64,000 bases of DNA, taken from contig BCJC01000001.1 in the NCBI GenBank assembly GCA_001600175.1, forward strand, positions 248,001 to 312,000, given 5' to 3'. The notes under the pieces were generated by a model that saw only the letters and a program-made list of their open reading frames with translations, had not been told where the DNA came from and did no database searches. The translations under genes and the position numbers were made by a program. Origin of the DNA: Erythrobasidium yunnanense (Eukaryota; Basidiomycota; Cystobasidiomycetes; Erythrobasidiales; Erythrobasidiaceae). Shown piece after piece: positions 46,033 through 58,229 of the stretch. Numbering within the stretch: position 1 is the first letter of the stretch; the number at the start of each line of letters is the position of its first letter.

Positions 46033-47648
46033 CTACTGATCCTTCCGAGCCTCCGTAGATGCCTCTGCAGGCTTATCTTTCGATTTCTCTGCCTCCTCCT
46101 CTTCACCGTCCGCAAAGCTCCAAAGTTCACTAAGCTCTCCCCTGACAGCCGCAGCCGCCAGGACAGACAGTATGCAAGCCGGTGAAAGATACAGAAGCGC
46201 AGGCTGAGCTGCTCTGAAAGTATGCATCACCACGATTGTGCTGTTGCGGAGGGTCAGCAACATTCAGGGTCGCGATGGATCTACTCACATTACTAGTCCG
46301 GCAATATAGCTTGCGAGCACGGAGTAGAAATATGGTTTTGAATGATGAGCCTTGACATCCGGTATTGCTGCGATCTTGCCAGACTTGAGGGTTCTCTGAA
46401 TAGCTTGCGTATAGTCGAAGCGCGCTGCAAGCGAGATGAAGACACCAGGTATTACTATGTCTCCTAGACCGAGCATAGTGAAGTTGTATTTAGGAGCGAA
46501 GAGATCTTTAGGGAAGACGATCTTGATGGGCGCTTCGAAGTTTGTTGCTACGGCGACCTAGAAACGCAGTTTTCAGAGGGTTTACAGAGTGTCCGCCGCA
46601 GCACAGTGAAAGCTTACCATGACAGACTGGCCAAACTGCTTCGTCGAAAAGAAGACCCAGTATATATCGTAGAAGAACAGTCCAGCGAGGAGGATTGTAC
46701 CGGTCTTGAACGAGTCTATGCGCAATAACGAGATGGCATTGAACGAGAAGGACAGTGCTATAAGGTTCGAGGCTATCCAGTTGTTCGTGTAGAAATGGTA
46801 GCCTGATAGAGCTATTGATAGAACAGCAAATAGGATGTGCAGGCTTGTGAAGGAGACGGAGAAGTGCTCTTCGGCATTCTTGGTCACGACCGTCTTGTAC
46901 TTGCTGAAGGTGTTGTAGCGTTTCTGGCCAAGGAGGCCTCGGATGGTGCATACGCTCGTCTACGTCCCATGTTTAGTTGAAGGCTTCACTTCGTGCAGCT
47001 CGTGCTCACCCTCGCCAGTCCAGCTGTCCCGAGAAGGGCGAAATAGGATGAGAGGATCAGGTTGATCAAGGCCTATATACAAAAGAGGTAAGCTTCACAG
47101 TGCTCTTCACTTAATCATCCGAATCTAAGATCGACCTTGTCTAGGTACTTAAAGGCCAAGAACAGCGCTACCGTCTCCAATCATCAGCCAATCCGCACGC
47201 CAGCTTTAGCAGCACGGCTTACTGATCAATGTTGCACTTCCAAACACAGGGAAGAGGTACGCGTCTTGCGAAGTCAGTCTCTCCAGTTGTTCGCCCTCGG
47301 CTTCATCATCTAGGTCCGCCGCTTTCTTCGGATCATGGGCTTTCCAAGCTTTGATAGCACTTCTGGGCATCTAGAACGATGATTGATGAGGATTTAGCAT
47401 GGTCTTCCATCGCGAACACGTCAGAACCGATTAACCTTGAGTGACCTATTCGCATGTCCTGAACATCAGCGAAGGAGCGTGAATAGCGTGTACGAATGGA
47501 ATGCACGCATGAGATCCAAAGTAAATGGGCAGAACAGCTGATACGCCTATGGCAATGTATGCCTGATACGCGCAAGTCAGCTCCGTCCTCAGGCTGCAAG
47601 AATGCTGTGATTCTGTTCGCATACCTGCAGCACGCCTGATTCCACCAT
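46033..47648 (-). CDS. Signal peptide peptidase, presenilin-type aspartyl protease
   Basis: Eight exons (47648-47625, 47562-47507, 47362-47223, 47167-47136, 47072-47010, 46959-46618, 46557-46289, 46240-46033) give 377 residues. It cuts leftover signal peptides and tail anchors within the ER membrane. Both catalytic motifs are present: FFYDIYWVFF (first Asp) and MLGLGDIVIPG (second Asp). The PAL motif occurs as AAQPALLYLSP. Earlier landmarks are VLPIYFGSHA, LTSQDAYLFPVFGSATLI and LINLILSSYFALLGTAGLA. The acidic C-terminus lacks an obvious KKxx retrieval signal. The join between exons 2 and 3 skips a region where relatives have a few more residues after GSHAS, so a small exon may be missing there. 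Confidence 0.92.
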
Positions 47649-47746
47649 CCTGCTCTTGTGCTGGACCTGACGAAAATGCAAGAGTCGTTGTGGATCAGAC
47701 CTGTCGGCTCTCGCGAACACCGAAAGTCACAAAAAGTTGCGGAAGA

Positions 47747-48484
47747 ATGTCTAAAGCGTATGCAAGCAAGTCGCAAGGCAGCAAGAAGACGCGCTCCTCT
47801 GCCTCTGCAAGCAAGACTAGAGGAAAATCTGTCTCGAAAGGCGTCAAGACGAATGATCGAAAAGAGCTTGATCGTTTGAACGCAACAGGCAGTATTGCCG
47901 AGCTACAGCAAGCTCTTTCACACAAGAAGAAGGCTAAAAAGCCATCGACCGAGGTAGATCTTGCTCAAATGCCTTTTGGTCAAGATTCATGCTGAAGCAA
48001 GATTTTACGAACCTTGAAGACTTCAGTCGCAAGGACCCAAGACTTGGCAGACTCTTTCGCAAAGACTCTGTGAACTATACGACACTATTTCTGCAGCCGA
48101 AGGTCGCACCACCTTCATCCGAACGAAGCCGATCGCATACATGGAGATCTACTATCCATTCACGTACACAGAAGACGTTCTCTATCTCCTACTTTCTGAA
48201 TCACTATACTACACTATTTTCCCTTCTCCGCGGGCTCCTCCTTCCACGAGCTTCTTGAAGGGCTCGCCGTCAGGTGAATGTACCAAGCCGCACAAAGAAG
48301 GGGCCTCGTCAATCGCATATACAGACTCCCCAAGTGAGTCTCATTGTTAGTATAACCTGCGCGAAACAGCTAACAAGCAGAACAGGTCCCGATCTGGCCA
48401 GATGAAATTCGGAGAAAACAGAAAGCGCTTAATTGCTTGGCGACCTACTACGAGGCCGTTTTGGATTATTCATATGACATATGA
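47747..48484 (+). CDS. Hypothetical protein, Lys/Ser-rich N-terminus
   Basis: Three exons (47747-47978, 48034-48333, 48381-48484) give 211 residues. The first 70 residues are Lys/Ser-rich (SKTRGKSVSKGVKTNDRKEL), then a globular part: GPKTWQTLSQRLCELYDTIS, RTTFIRTKPIAYMEIYYPFT, and the end PIWPDEIRRKQKALNCLATY followed by YEAVLDYSYDI. The last block has the look of a conserved helix. The family is not recognised. The start is 98 bases from the divergent signal peptide peptidase start. The stop lies 15 bases inside the coding end of the convergent gene on the other strand. Confidence 0.68.
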
Positions 48485-49471
48485 AGACTCGTTCGAGACC
48501 TCATATCGTTTGCAAATACGCTCACCAGCATCCGGAGGATCATCGCCGGAGGGCAGCAATCGTCGCAAGTCCTCCAAGAACAGCGGGAGGGCCCATAACA
48601 GCAAGATCGAAAGCCATACCTGCGTAGCGTCGTGAAATTGGGTGGTAGTCCCTCTGTTTGAGGCATAGGCGAAGATTCGGCGGTAACGATCGGCAGGAAT
48701 CTTGTCAGCTTCATCAAGGTATCTTGGACGATGTGTAGCGACATACCTGGCACATAACCCATCTATGGATAGCAAATCAGCAGTCGTCAGCGATCTTAAA
48801 GTCATTTGAAACTGGCGGGTGCCTGTTCCGTGACGCACTTGATGGGGTGCCCTTCATCTGTGGATAGCAAAGCAGCAGTCGTCAGCTCCTGCAAGTCATT
48901 CGAAGCTTGCGGTCGGACAAGGCACTCACAATCGCATCTGCGGGCAGCAGATCGTAATCAGCATCTCTTACGGGACCTTTACGACTTGTAGACTCACTTA
49001 GGAATTTGATCAACCATTGGTGTCCGGATCGAGCCGATATCATCAGTGTAAGGACGAGCACCTCCATGGTAGCCCTTTCGGGTCTCGACAGGAATCGAGT
49101 TGGTACCGGCAGAAGCACGACGACCAAGCTACAATGCTTGACACATCAGTATCATCTCCTCTGAGTCAGGGAATGATATGGCATACCGTCTTGGCGTTTG
49201 CAGATCCCCCGGCGGGATGGCCAGGGTGGACACCCTGAGGGTTGGCATCCAGCATAGCCTCAATGTCTGCTCTGATCTCTGTTCCAGACTTCGAGGGTTG
49301 TCGAGAGAGCGATCGTCGACTGTGCTGGGCGCCGCTGGCAGACGAAGCAGCCGATCCTCTACGGGAGACTGGCTTGCCCGATCCAGACCCAGACGAAGCG
49401 GATGCAGATCTGGTCTGGTTGACAGTGATGGTCTGTCCATCTGTGACATTACGACGAGCGTGAGGCGGCAT
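48470..49471 (-). CDS. Hypothetical protein with one membrane helix and microexons
   Basis: Six exons fit in phase: 49471-49187, 49128-48998, 48937-48930 (8 bases), 48857-48839 (19), 48762-48747 (16) and 48700-48470, giving 229 residues. The N-terminal half is Ser/Gly/Arg-rich and disordered, with a helical KSGTEIRADIEAMLDANPQG. The chain KCDYEGHPIKWVMCQIPADR is assembled from the small exons. One hydrophobic helix (VWLSILLLWALPLFL, about 183-197) is followed by an acidic-basic tail. The family is unknown. The frame logic is consistent, but three tiny exons in a row need transcript proof. An alternative reading keeps parts of the small introns as coding. Confidence 0.55.
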
Positions 49472-50173
49472 GGTGATGTGTGGATATAGATTGGAGTGTA
49501 CGGCTTATAGGCTTTGGGGCTTTGGAGAGTGCTGAATCGCTTGAAGGAAAGCAAGAGCAGTTGGCACAAATCTGCCGGGTTTTATAGTGCAGGTTTTGCT
49601 CGCTACCAAGCGGACACTGCCATGACTTTGTGATCCTTTCACCAACTTTGATAGGGCATGGGTACCTTTCTTGGCCACGGGAAAGGCGTGCTGCAACGGA
49701 AGGCTGCTTAGTGTGAGATAGCTACCCTGTCAACTACAAGGAAGTCTTCCTGACCATCATGAGTCCTTTCGCAGCGCAATCAGCGGGGGTTGAGCACGGA
49801 GAAGGGCCTACAGAGGTCAATTCTCTGTTGTGAATGCATTGGAAGGCTCTGAAACAGGATTCGTAAAGGAATGTCATGAACCGTCGGATATGCACACGCA
49901 TCTTCCCTCTCACTGCTTGATAGACAGGATATTGGACGTCAGTGAAGGAAGTTAGATGGCATGTAGATGCTCGGGATAAGGACAAGAGTAGAAAGTCTGG
50001 CCTCGCACCCTCAGTTTCAATCTCCGTCTTTGTAGTCCCAAAAGGCTTGAGCTCCATTGCGAATCGCCTCGACGACCTTCCCATGCCTAAGTGCGCCTGC
50101 CGTGGCGCGTCGTACTTGTGCATGTCAGGTCGTCTCGGCCCTCCGCCATGCAGGACGTTATCGGGGAGTGGAC
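49472..50173. other. Intergenic, no supported gene
   Basis: A 147-codon open frame on the minus strand (49734-50177) overlaps the stop region of the dioxygenase-like gene, has uneven composition and no domain. I do not call it. Confidence 0.45.
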
Positions 50174-51239
50174 TCAATACAACGGCGAAAAGGGCATTTC
50201 TGCGGTAGGCTGTAGCCAGTTTCGCTCGTCGTGCTTAGCCTGCCCATCGATCATATGGAACTGCCGCACATTGTTAGTCTAGTCGAGGTCTCTGGGACAA
50301 GGCAACCTACAGTATATATAAACCTGCTCTTATCGCTTGTATTCCTCTCGCTTCGATGTATGACCGCTCCATCGATCAGAACCAGCGCACCAGCATCACA
50401 TTCCTCGACCCTCCACTGATCCTTGTATTGCGGACCATCCCAATTCCTCGTCTCAGACTTCAGGTCTTCATCATTCACCATATTGATGAATGTGGTTCCG
50501 CCTTGTGGACTGCGGACGAAGCGTTTCGCGATAGGTTGATTAAGCTTGTGTGAGCCTGGAAGGAAGGAGAGACAGCCATTCGATATCCGACAGTCTTCTA
50601 GCGCGAACCAGAAGCCTAGCGCTGATGGCGGATCTGTGTATAGAAAGGTAGAATCGTCGTGCACAGGTACTTTTCCACCTTGATAATGATCTCAGCTTTA
50701 TCCCGTGGTCAAGTATCGAGCGCACCTATCCTCGGTTGCTTGCAGATGACCATACTCTGCAACACTCTCGGGTCTTTGTGATAATCGAGCTCCTTTGCAA
50801 GCGTCTTCAAACGTTCATTCTCCAAGCTAAATGCACGAAAGCGATCGTCTAGCTCATGCAGGCCATGACCGACTTTATTGATAGCCTCTTCCTTCGGCCT
50901 CGTCAACTTGCCGTCCTTATCGAATGCGTCTTCTTCAAAGAAAAAGCGGATCTTATCCCCAGACTCGAGAAAGTAATCATCGCCAACATGCTCAGCAGAG
51001 TCGCCGGTCGAGAAGCGTGTCATGGGGTGAGTGGAGATGTCAAAGTCGGAGATGAGCTGGCGCGACCGCTTGAGCAAGGATGTGCATGTATGCTTGTCGA
51101 AGAAATGAGGAATGACAAGGTATCTGGAGATATCGTCCCTTAGCAAGGGCTTCAATACCGGCTACAGCATTTCGCTTTACCCGTCTTCATAGAATCGCCG
51201 TCGCTGATCCTCTGACAGTACTGATGCATGGCCATTCAT
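50174..51239 (-). CDS. Phytanoyl-CoA dioxygenase-like Fe(II)/2-oxoglutarate enzyme
   Basis: Four exons (51239-51181, 51138-50726, 50678-50311, 50260-50174) give 308 residues. The family features are the start LSEDQRRRFYEDG followed by YLVIPHFF, the iron-binding HxD as VHDDSTF, CLSFLPGSHKLN, the distal His/Arg region GAVIHRSERNTSDKSRF, and the C-terminal DERNWLQPT. The layout matches PHYHD1-type proteins more than peroxisomal PhyH. The substrate is unknown, and no PTS1 or PTS2 peroxisomal signal is visible. Exon 1 is 59 bases, and its join (phase 2) gives DGDDISRYLVIP, slightly longer than relatives. Confidence 0.9.
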
Positions 51240-51594
51240 CTTAAGGTGTCTTATGCAGCAGTACGGGCCAGAAGGCGTTACGTTGATGTTGGGAAGTTAC
51301 AGATGAGGCCTTGCATGATAGGACCGCAATAACATCTGGCTTTTCGCGCGCAAGTCGCTACAGATATCATTGATACGTCTGTACATGTAGCGCAGTGGTT
51401 CTGCTACCTTTAACTCGCACATTTCGAGAGCATTTCCCCTATATGCGCGCGGCGGACCATCCGGCTGAATTTTACGAGCAATCTCTCCCAACTTGATTGA
51501 CTCGTCGTAGAAAGCTGCGATCTTCTTGGTTCTTTCAGGCTCTGACTCAGACTTACTCAGAACAATCACATACATATCAATAATCGAGTCTACA
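51240..51594. other. Divergent promoter region
   Basis: This stretch of about 350 bases separates the dioxygenase-like gene and homocitrate synthase and must hold both promoters. No open frame or repeat is supported. Confidence 0.5.
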
Positions 51595-53438
<1,844 letters not shown>

Positions 53439-53736
53439 GCGAATTCTTTGCTCGCCGAGTAGCAGTTTATACACTGCTTGCTTGTTATTGAGTTCTTGCT
53501 AGATTGTCTCCTGTCTTTCCGTTCTTCTCGTATTTGTCTGAAGTTGTAGCGCTACCAACTACTGGCAAAATAGACCATGCATGGTTTCGTATGACTCGCG
53601 TCATTGAGGCGTTTATTGGGAGCGTGTCTTGTTGCCAATGCGCATACTTGAAACGACAGTGTGTTGACTATGAAATATTTACAATGGCCAGAGAGCTTAT
53701 GTTTTCGGGGAGCGCTGCTTCTGTTGTATCGCCCTG
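53439..53736. other. Intergenic between convergent genes
   Basis: 3' flanks of homocitrate synthase and the next gene. No gene is supported. Confidence 0.45.
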
Positions 53737-54903
53737 TTACGTCCGATGAGCCCTTATTCTCTCAGCAAATACCTTCTTCTCCTCATCGTCCCATATCAAG
53801 CTACACTCCAGCACGAGCATAGGCTCGCCCGCGGTCGGCGGCGTGAGTTTGGGGTCATATCGATAGTTGACCGTATAACCCTTCAGCGCATCTTGCAAAG
53901 TTTCGGTTGATCTTTTGGTGCCTTTATGAACTTGAAGATTCTTCAGAGTACCATGGCAACCCTTCATACGTGTGCCCTGCTTGTTGATAGATGCCAAGAT
54001 GCGCCAGCGACGAAGATCGTCCGTCAGAGGATCGGTAATGGCATTTGGTCGCTTCGTGACAGTAAGAGCCGGATTCGATGCCAATGGTCGACGATGAATA
54101 TTATGTACTTGCGAGCCTGTCGACATAGCACCGCTCTGCAAAGGTCTGCTCGGCCTCGCGGGTAGTTCTCTGATATTGACAGCTCTGATGGATGAATTTA
54201 TCCTTTGTGCTGAATACCACCGGACCTTGAAGCTCAAGACAACCTTCTGGCCGGCTGCCGTGCTATTCAACTGCAGATTGCGGTTGTCGCCGTACTTGAA
54301 GACAATATCGCCATCATTCACGGAGGCGGCGCCCAGTATATTCCGCAGATGGGCAGATTGTTCAGATCCAGGCCCGAGATACTTCTCAAACCCGATAGTT
54401 CTGCCGTCTATCAGACCTAGCCCGGAGCTGTCTCTTGAGTCTTCAGGCCGTAGCTTGAGCTGGCCAATGAGTGAAACCTCGGCTAGAGCAAGCGTACTGC
54501 TTTTCAGCGTAGTCAGATGTTGTGCTGAAGTATGTGCGTTGAGGGCAGGTGCCTTTGTCGGCGGCCGCATTGGTCTGGGAGGAGCATATCCGGATACTGC
54601 GGACGGTGGAGCCAGCGGAAGAGGAGGAGCCGCTACTGGAGGTCGTGGATAGTACTCCTCATGCGTAGGACGGTGATTGAAGTACGACTCGCTTCCTGCA
54701 TATCTCGATGAGTTGGTAGAGACGGACGAGGGTTCGTAGGATGATCGAGAGCCATGAGCGCCTATCCATCCTGCTGTCCGAGAGTCTTGGGAGCTTCCAG
54801 ATTCGGATCTATTAGATCTGCCTCGCCCACCAAAGACTTTTGCCCACCAATGGACCTTAGGCCCCTTGGGCAGCTTGTTCAGGTTGTGCTTGTTCAGCGA
54901 CAT
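53737..54903 (-). CDS. Hypothetical intronless protein
   Basis: A single exon gives 388 residues starting MSLNKHNLNKLPKGPKVHWW. A Ser/Arg-rich and then Pro-rich stretch (PRPPVAAPPLPLAPPSAVSG, about 85-105) precedes a likely folded C-terminal half with mixed strands (AEVSLIGQLKLRPEDS, QKVVLSFKVRWYSAQ, MLVLECSLIWDDEEKKVFAE). No known domain is recognised. Its lack of introns is unusual for this window, where almost all genes have several. Confidence 0.75.
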   Translation of the reverse strand: MSLNKHNLNKLPKGPKVHWWAKVFGGRGRSNRSESGSSQDSRTAGWIGAHGSRSSYEPSSVSTNSSRYAGSESYFNHRPTHEEYYPRPPVAAPPLPLAPPSAVSGYAPPRPMRPPTKAPALNAHTSAQHLTTLKSSTLALAEVSLIGQLKLRPEDSRDSSGLGLIDGRTIGFEKYLGPGSEQSAHLRNILGAASVNDGDIVFKYGDNRNLQLNSTAAGQKVVLSFKVRWYSAQRINSSIRAVNIRELPARPSRPLQSGAMSTGSQVHNIHRRPLASNPALTVTKRPNAITDPLTDDLRRWRILASINKQGTRMKGCHGTLKNLQVHKGTKRSTETLQDALKGYTVNYRYDPKLTPPTAGEPMLVLECSLIWDDEEKKVFAERIRAHRT

Positions 54904-55292
54904 CGCCTTTTGTAGGTGCTCTAGTTCCAGCTAGTGATAGGTGCACTGCACCTAGAGCTTGGGAGTGGATGTGCGGAATTGGGGCCAGAGAAGGTCCAGC
55001 CTAGACTAGCTTCAATGTAGTATGGAGGATGTTATGAGGGCGAGAGAGTGCGTTTCACCTGGCACCCGTGACGGAAGGCCCTTCAGTCGGATGGAAAGCG
55101 TCAGGAGAGAAGAAAGGGCAGGAGGAAGCTGGGAGGTAGGAGCCGGGAGAGAGAGGTATGGGAGAGCAAATGCAGGAGAAGTAATCTACAACGACAAGCT
55201 AGACAGAAGAAATTGAATCGGAACCTAGGAGCTTCGGATGACCCTCTGAGAAATCCACACAAGGTTCAGTGCATCTTCATCTGCCCCTCCCT
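54904..55292. other. Intergenic, GA-rich in part
   Basis: This contains a purine-biased stretch (55100-55160). No supported gene. Confidence 0.4.
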
Positions 55293-56319
55293 CTACTTCT
55301 CCCCGAGGGTCCTCTGATAGGTCTGTTGTTGCTTCTTCCACCTCTTCCAGGTCTTACACCCATCTGTCGCCCTCCACTTCTCACTCCGCTCGCCTTGACC
55401 AAGAAGCGATCTCGTACTTTCTTCTTCAGTGAAATAGTGCATTCTACAGAGCTCTTCGTGCGGACTTGATATTGGATGTCGAGGTCCTGCAGGTCGAAAC
55501 GTCTTAGTCTTCGCTGTTGGCAATGGAAGCAGGAAAGTATCGCTCACCTCGCCTTCCGAGTCGTCATTTGGGACTATCTCGTCATTCACGTCCACGCTGC
55601 CTGTCCTCACATCCAGAATCGTCCCCGATTCGCCTCCTGGTATAGCGTCTCGGATAGCCAGAGACAAGCTTAGACAGACTGGAATAGCCGCTCCCAGGGC
55701 GCGCAAGGTAAGAATATTGTGTCTGTCAAGCTAATCAGAATTGTAAGAGTTATGCAGAAGCGATGACAACTTACCCCTTTTCGACGAAGGCCGCTACTCC
55801 GGATCGTAAGTAGGCAGGATAGGAAGTCTTTCGCGTGATCCATAGCTCTGCACCATTCCTTGAAGGTGTTTCTGCATAATCTCCTTCGTCTTTGCCTTTA
55901 CCTTTCTCAGCAGCAGTTGTAGTCGCTGCCGGCACGCCTATATCATCGAGGAAATCCGGTGCAACAGCGTGTCCCCCGGTCCCCATTCCATTATTGATCT
56001 TATTTCCACGTCTGTTTACATCAGGTTTGGTCGATCCAGAGCTGTTCTTTTGCTTCTTGAGCGCGCTTGGACGTGGGACAGCCAGTCTTCGCAATTGACC
56101 AGGGATAGCTTTGCGCTTCTTTGGCGCCGACATAACCATCTTGACTTCCTTCTGCTTGCTAGCAGGTGGTACTGCCGCTGCCGCGACTGTCTCTTTGAAT
56201 GGTTTGACCACTTTGGCATCTTTCGGTTTCTCGACGCGAGTACGCTTTCGCTGTCTTTGCTGGTTCTGCGAGTTTGAAGTCGACGCTGACCTCGCTGGAT
56301 CGCGCGTACGTTTGGGCAT
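55293..56319 (-). CDS. Alba-like protein, candidate RNase P/MRP subunit Pop7
   Basis: Two exons (56319-55775, 55722-55293) give 324 residues. A basic N-terminal extension (RKRTRVEKPKDAKVVKPFKE, KKRKAIPGQLRRL) precedes an Alba-like fold: ELWITRKTSYPAYLRSGVAA followed by FVEKGHNILTLRALGAAIPV and CLSLSLAIRD, the helix pair that binds RNA in Pop7/Rpp20. An acidic linker and a Trp/Lys-rich tail follow. Pop7 is a core subunit of RNase P and RNase MRP. The protein is longer than yeast Pop7, and a general Alba protein is the alternative. The start is 60 bases from ELF1's start. Confidence 0.72.
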
Positions 56320-56379
56320 TATTACTACAATTGTCGGAATGATGAGCCTTTCTTGCTTCTATCGACATCTTGATCTGAA

Positions 56380-57169
56380 ATGGGCAAGAGAAAGGCGAGC
56401 ATACAAGACTTGTATGTATAGCTGTATGCTAATGCTTCGTATCATAATGTAGTCCGCCCGCAAGCCAGGCGCCGGCAAGGTGAAAGCAAAGCCGCTCGAC
56501 AAGGTCTTTAAATGCTTGTTTGTAGGGATCTAAACACTCTCAAGGCTTGATGTACAGCTTGGTTAATGAAAGCCTTATGTACCTCGCAGTGCCAGCATGT
56601 AAACTCCGTCATGTGCAAGATGGATCGCGCAAACAGGATAGGGAGATTGGACTGCAAAGACTGCATGCAGAACTTCCAGGCAGCCATAACGCGTGAGTAT
56701 ACTGATTCTTCTTTGGAAAGTGTGGGAATTGAGCTGGTTTCTGGTAGCTTTGGACGAGCCGGTCGACCTGTATTCACAATGGATTGATGCATGCGACGCG
56801 GTGAATCAGCCAGCACCATCAGCAGCAAGTAGAGCAGCAGCACATCAGCAACGTCCAGCTCGGAGACCCGCGAACGATGAGGATGAAGACGACGACGAGG
56901 ACGAGGAGCCCCCTCAAGTAGGACGTCAGAAAGCCAGAAGAGACGACGATGAGGACGAAGAGGAAGAACAAGCAGCAGCGCCCAACGATGTGGACGATGA
57001 TGATGAAGAGGACGATCTACCGGCACTCAGCAGAGGACCGAGTAAATCAGCTGCTGCAGGAGATGTGGATCTGGGCTACGAGAGACCGCAAGGCAACGAG
57101 AAGATGCAAGCACTGTTAGAGAGGAAAAGAGCAGAAGCAGCTGCAGGGGGAGGGGATGACGACGACTGA
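56380..57169 (+). CDS. ELF1: Transcription elongation factor Elf1, zinc ribbon
   Basis: Four exons (56380-56394, 56453-56521, 56590-56692, 56748-57169) give 202 residues. The N-terminus MGKRKSARKPGAGKVKAKPL and the zinc ribbon KCLFC...C-K-M-D-R-A-N-R-I-G-R-L-D-C-K-D-C match Elf1, as do the following ITPLDEPVDLYSQWIDACDA residues. Elf1 travels with RNA polymerase II and helps it pass nucleosomes. Exon 1 (15 bases) joins through a GC-AG intron (donor GCGAGC at 56395). A nearby GT donor would break the frame. The C-terminus is a very long acidic run with Asp/Glu blocks and a Lys/Arg-rich end, more extended than in many relatives. Confidence 0.93.
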
Positions 57170-57269
57170 GGCTTTGTCGAGCATGTTGTAAATACTAGAT
57201 ACCGTACGTTCTGCAGTCTTTTATAGCAATCGACAAAGACGGCACGCGAGCCTTAAACGGCCAATACTG

Positions 57270-57935
57270 CACCAGTCAATTGGGGAGTGCAGCTGCTAAG
57301 AGCTTATGCACCAACAGATTGGGGAGTATTGCTTCTAACAGCTTTTACCCACCAACAGATTGGGAAGTGGCTTTTAGAAGCTGATGCCCACCAATCTATT
57401 GGTGAGTGATGCTACTAGAAGCACTACCCACCAACTTATTGGGAGTGCTGATTCTCGAAGCTTCTCGCGACTGAGAAAGGGGTAAGCGCGATCGAGAAAG
57501 GAGTAAGGGGTTCTTCATTTCCCCTAATCTGTTGGGATGTAGTACTGCTAGCAGTAATACTAACCAATCTATTGGTGTGTACAACTCTTAGAGTTCTCTC
57601 TTACCCACCTCCCCTACCCCTCCCCCCAAAGTTTTGTCCGTTTCCAATGTTGCAGCGTAGTTTTCGAGTTTCACCGACCCAATCGAGGAAAGGGGCTTCG
57701 AAGACGCAGTATCTCGCAATCTGTTGGTGAGTAAAAGCTCTTAGCAGCAATACTCCCCAATTCGTTGGTGGGTAGAAGCTTTTAGAAGCAATACTGCCCA
57801 ATCTGTTGGTGAGTAAAAGCTCTTAGCAGCTGCACTCCCCAATTGATTGGTGATCCTCAGCTGTTTGCAGCTATATTCACCAACAGATTGGGGATGCAGG
57901 CTCTTAGCAGCTACACTCACCAATAGATTGGTGAT
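57270..57935. repeat. Inverted array of CCAAT-like palindromes
   Basis: At least ten cores of the form CCAAYNNRTTGG or close variants occur, for example at 57311, 57352, 57391, 57431, 57564, 57757, 57798, 57839, 57880 and 57920. They are separated by a spacer resembling GTATTGCTTCTAACAGC. Left copies (57300-57470) and right copies (57715-57900) read as reverse complements, so the block is a large imperfect inverted repeat with a CT-rich centre (57600-57630). It lies between the convergent stops of ELF1 and eRF1. No open frame of interest is present. Confidence 0.85.
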
Positions 57936-58229
57936 TATCGGCGACTGATCGCGTACAGTTGGCGAAAAACAGTATCTAAGCAGCGCGTCTTGCTATACCT
58001 AACATTACATGCTTCGCTACAGGAACGAGCTCGGAAGGAAACGATTGCGCCAACACACTGATAGGGAGCTGACGACAGGAGGGATGTGCAGTATCAAGAA
58101 GGTATATAGACTGATGCTCCTGCGCTGGCAACGGCTCAGATCCTGGAGAGATGGTATTGACAAGCGGGAGGTACGCCGTAACATCGAGCTTTTGCTGTGT
58201 AGCAGCTTTTAAATCGTGTTCGAGAGCAC

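Noticed and set aside
49734-50177. A 147-codon minus-strand open frame next to the dioxygenase-like gene
   Set aside because: It overlaps the end of a well-supported gene, shows no domain, and has a plausible noncoding composition.
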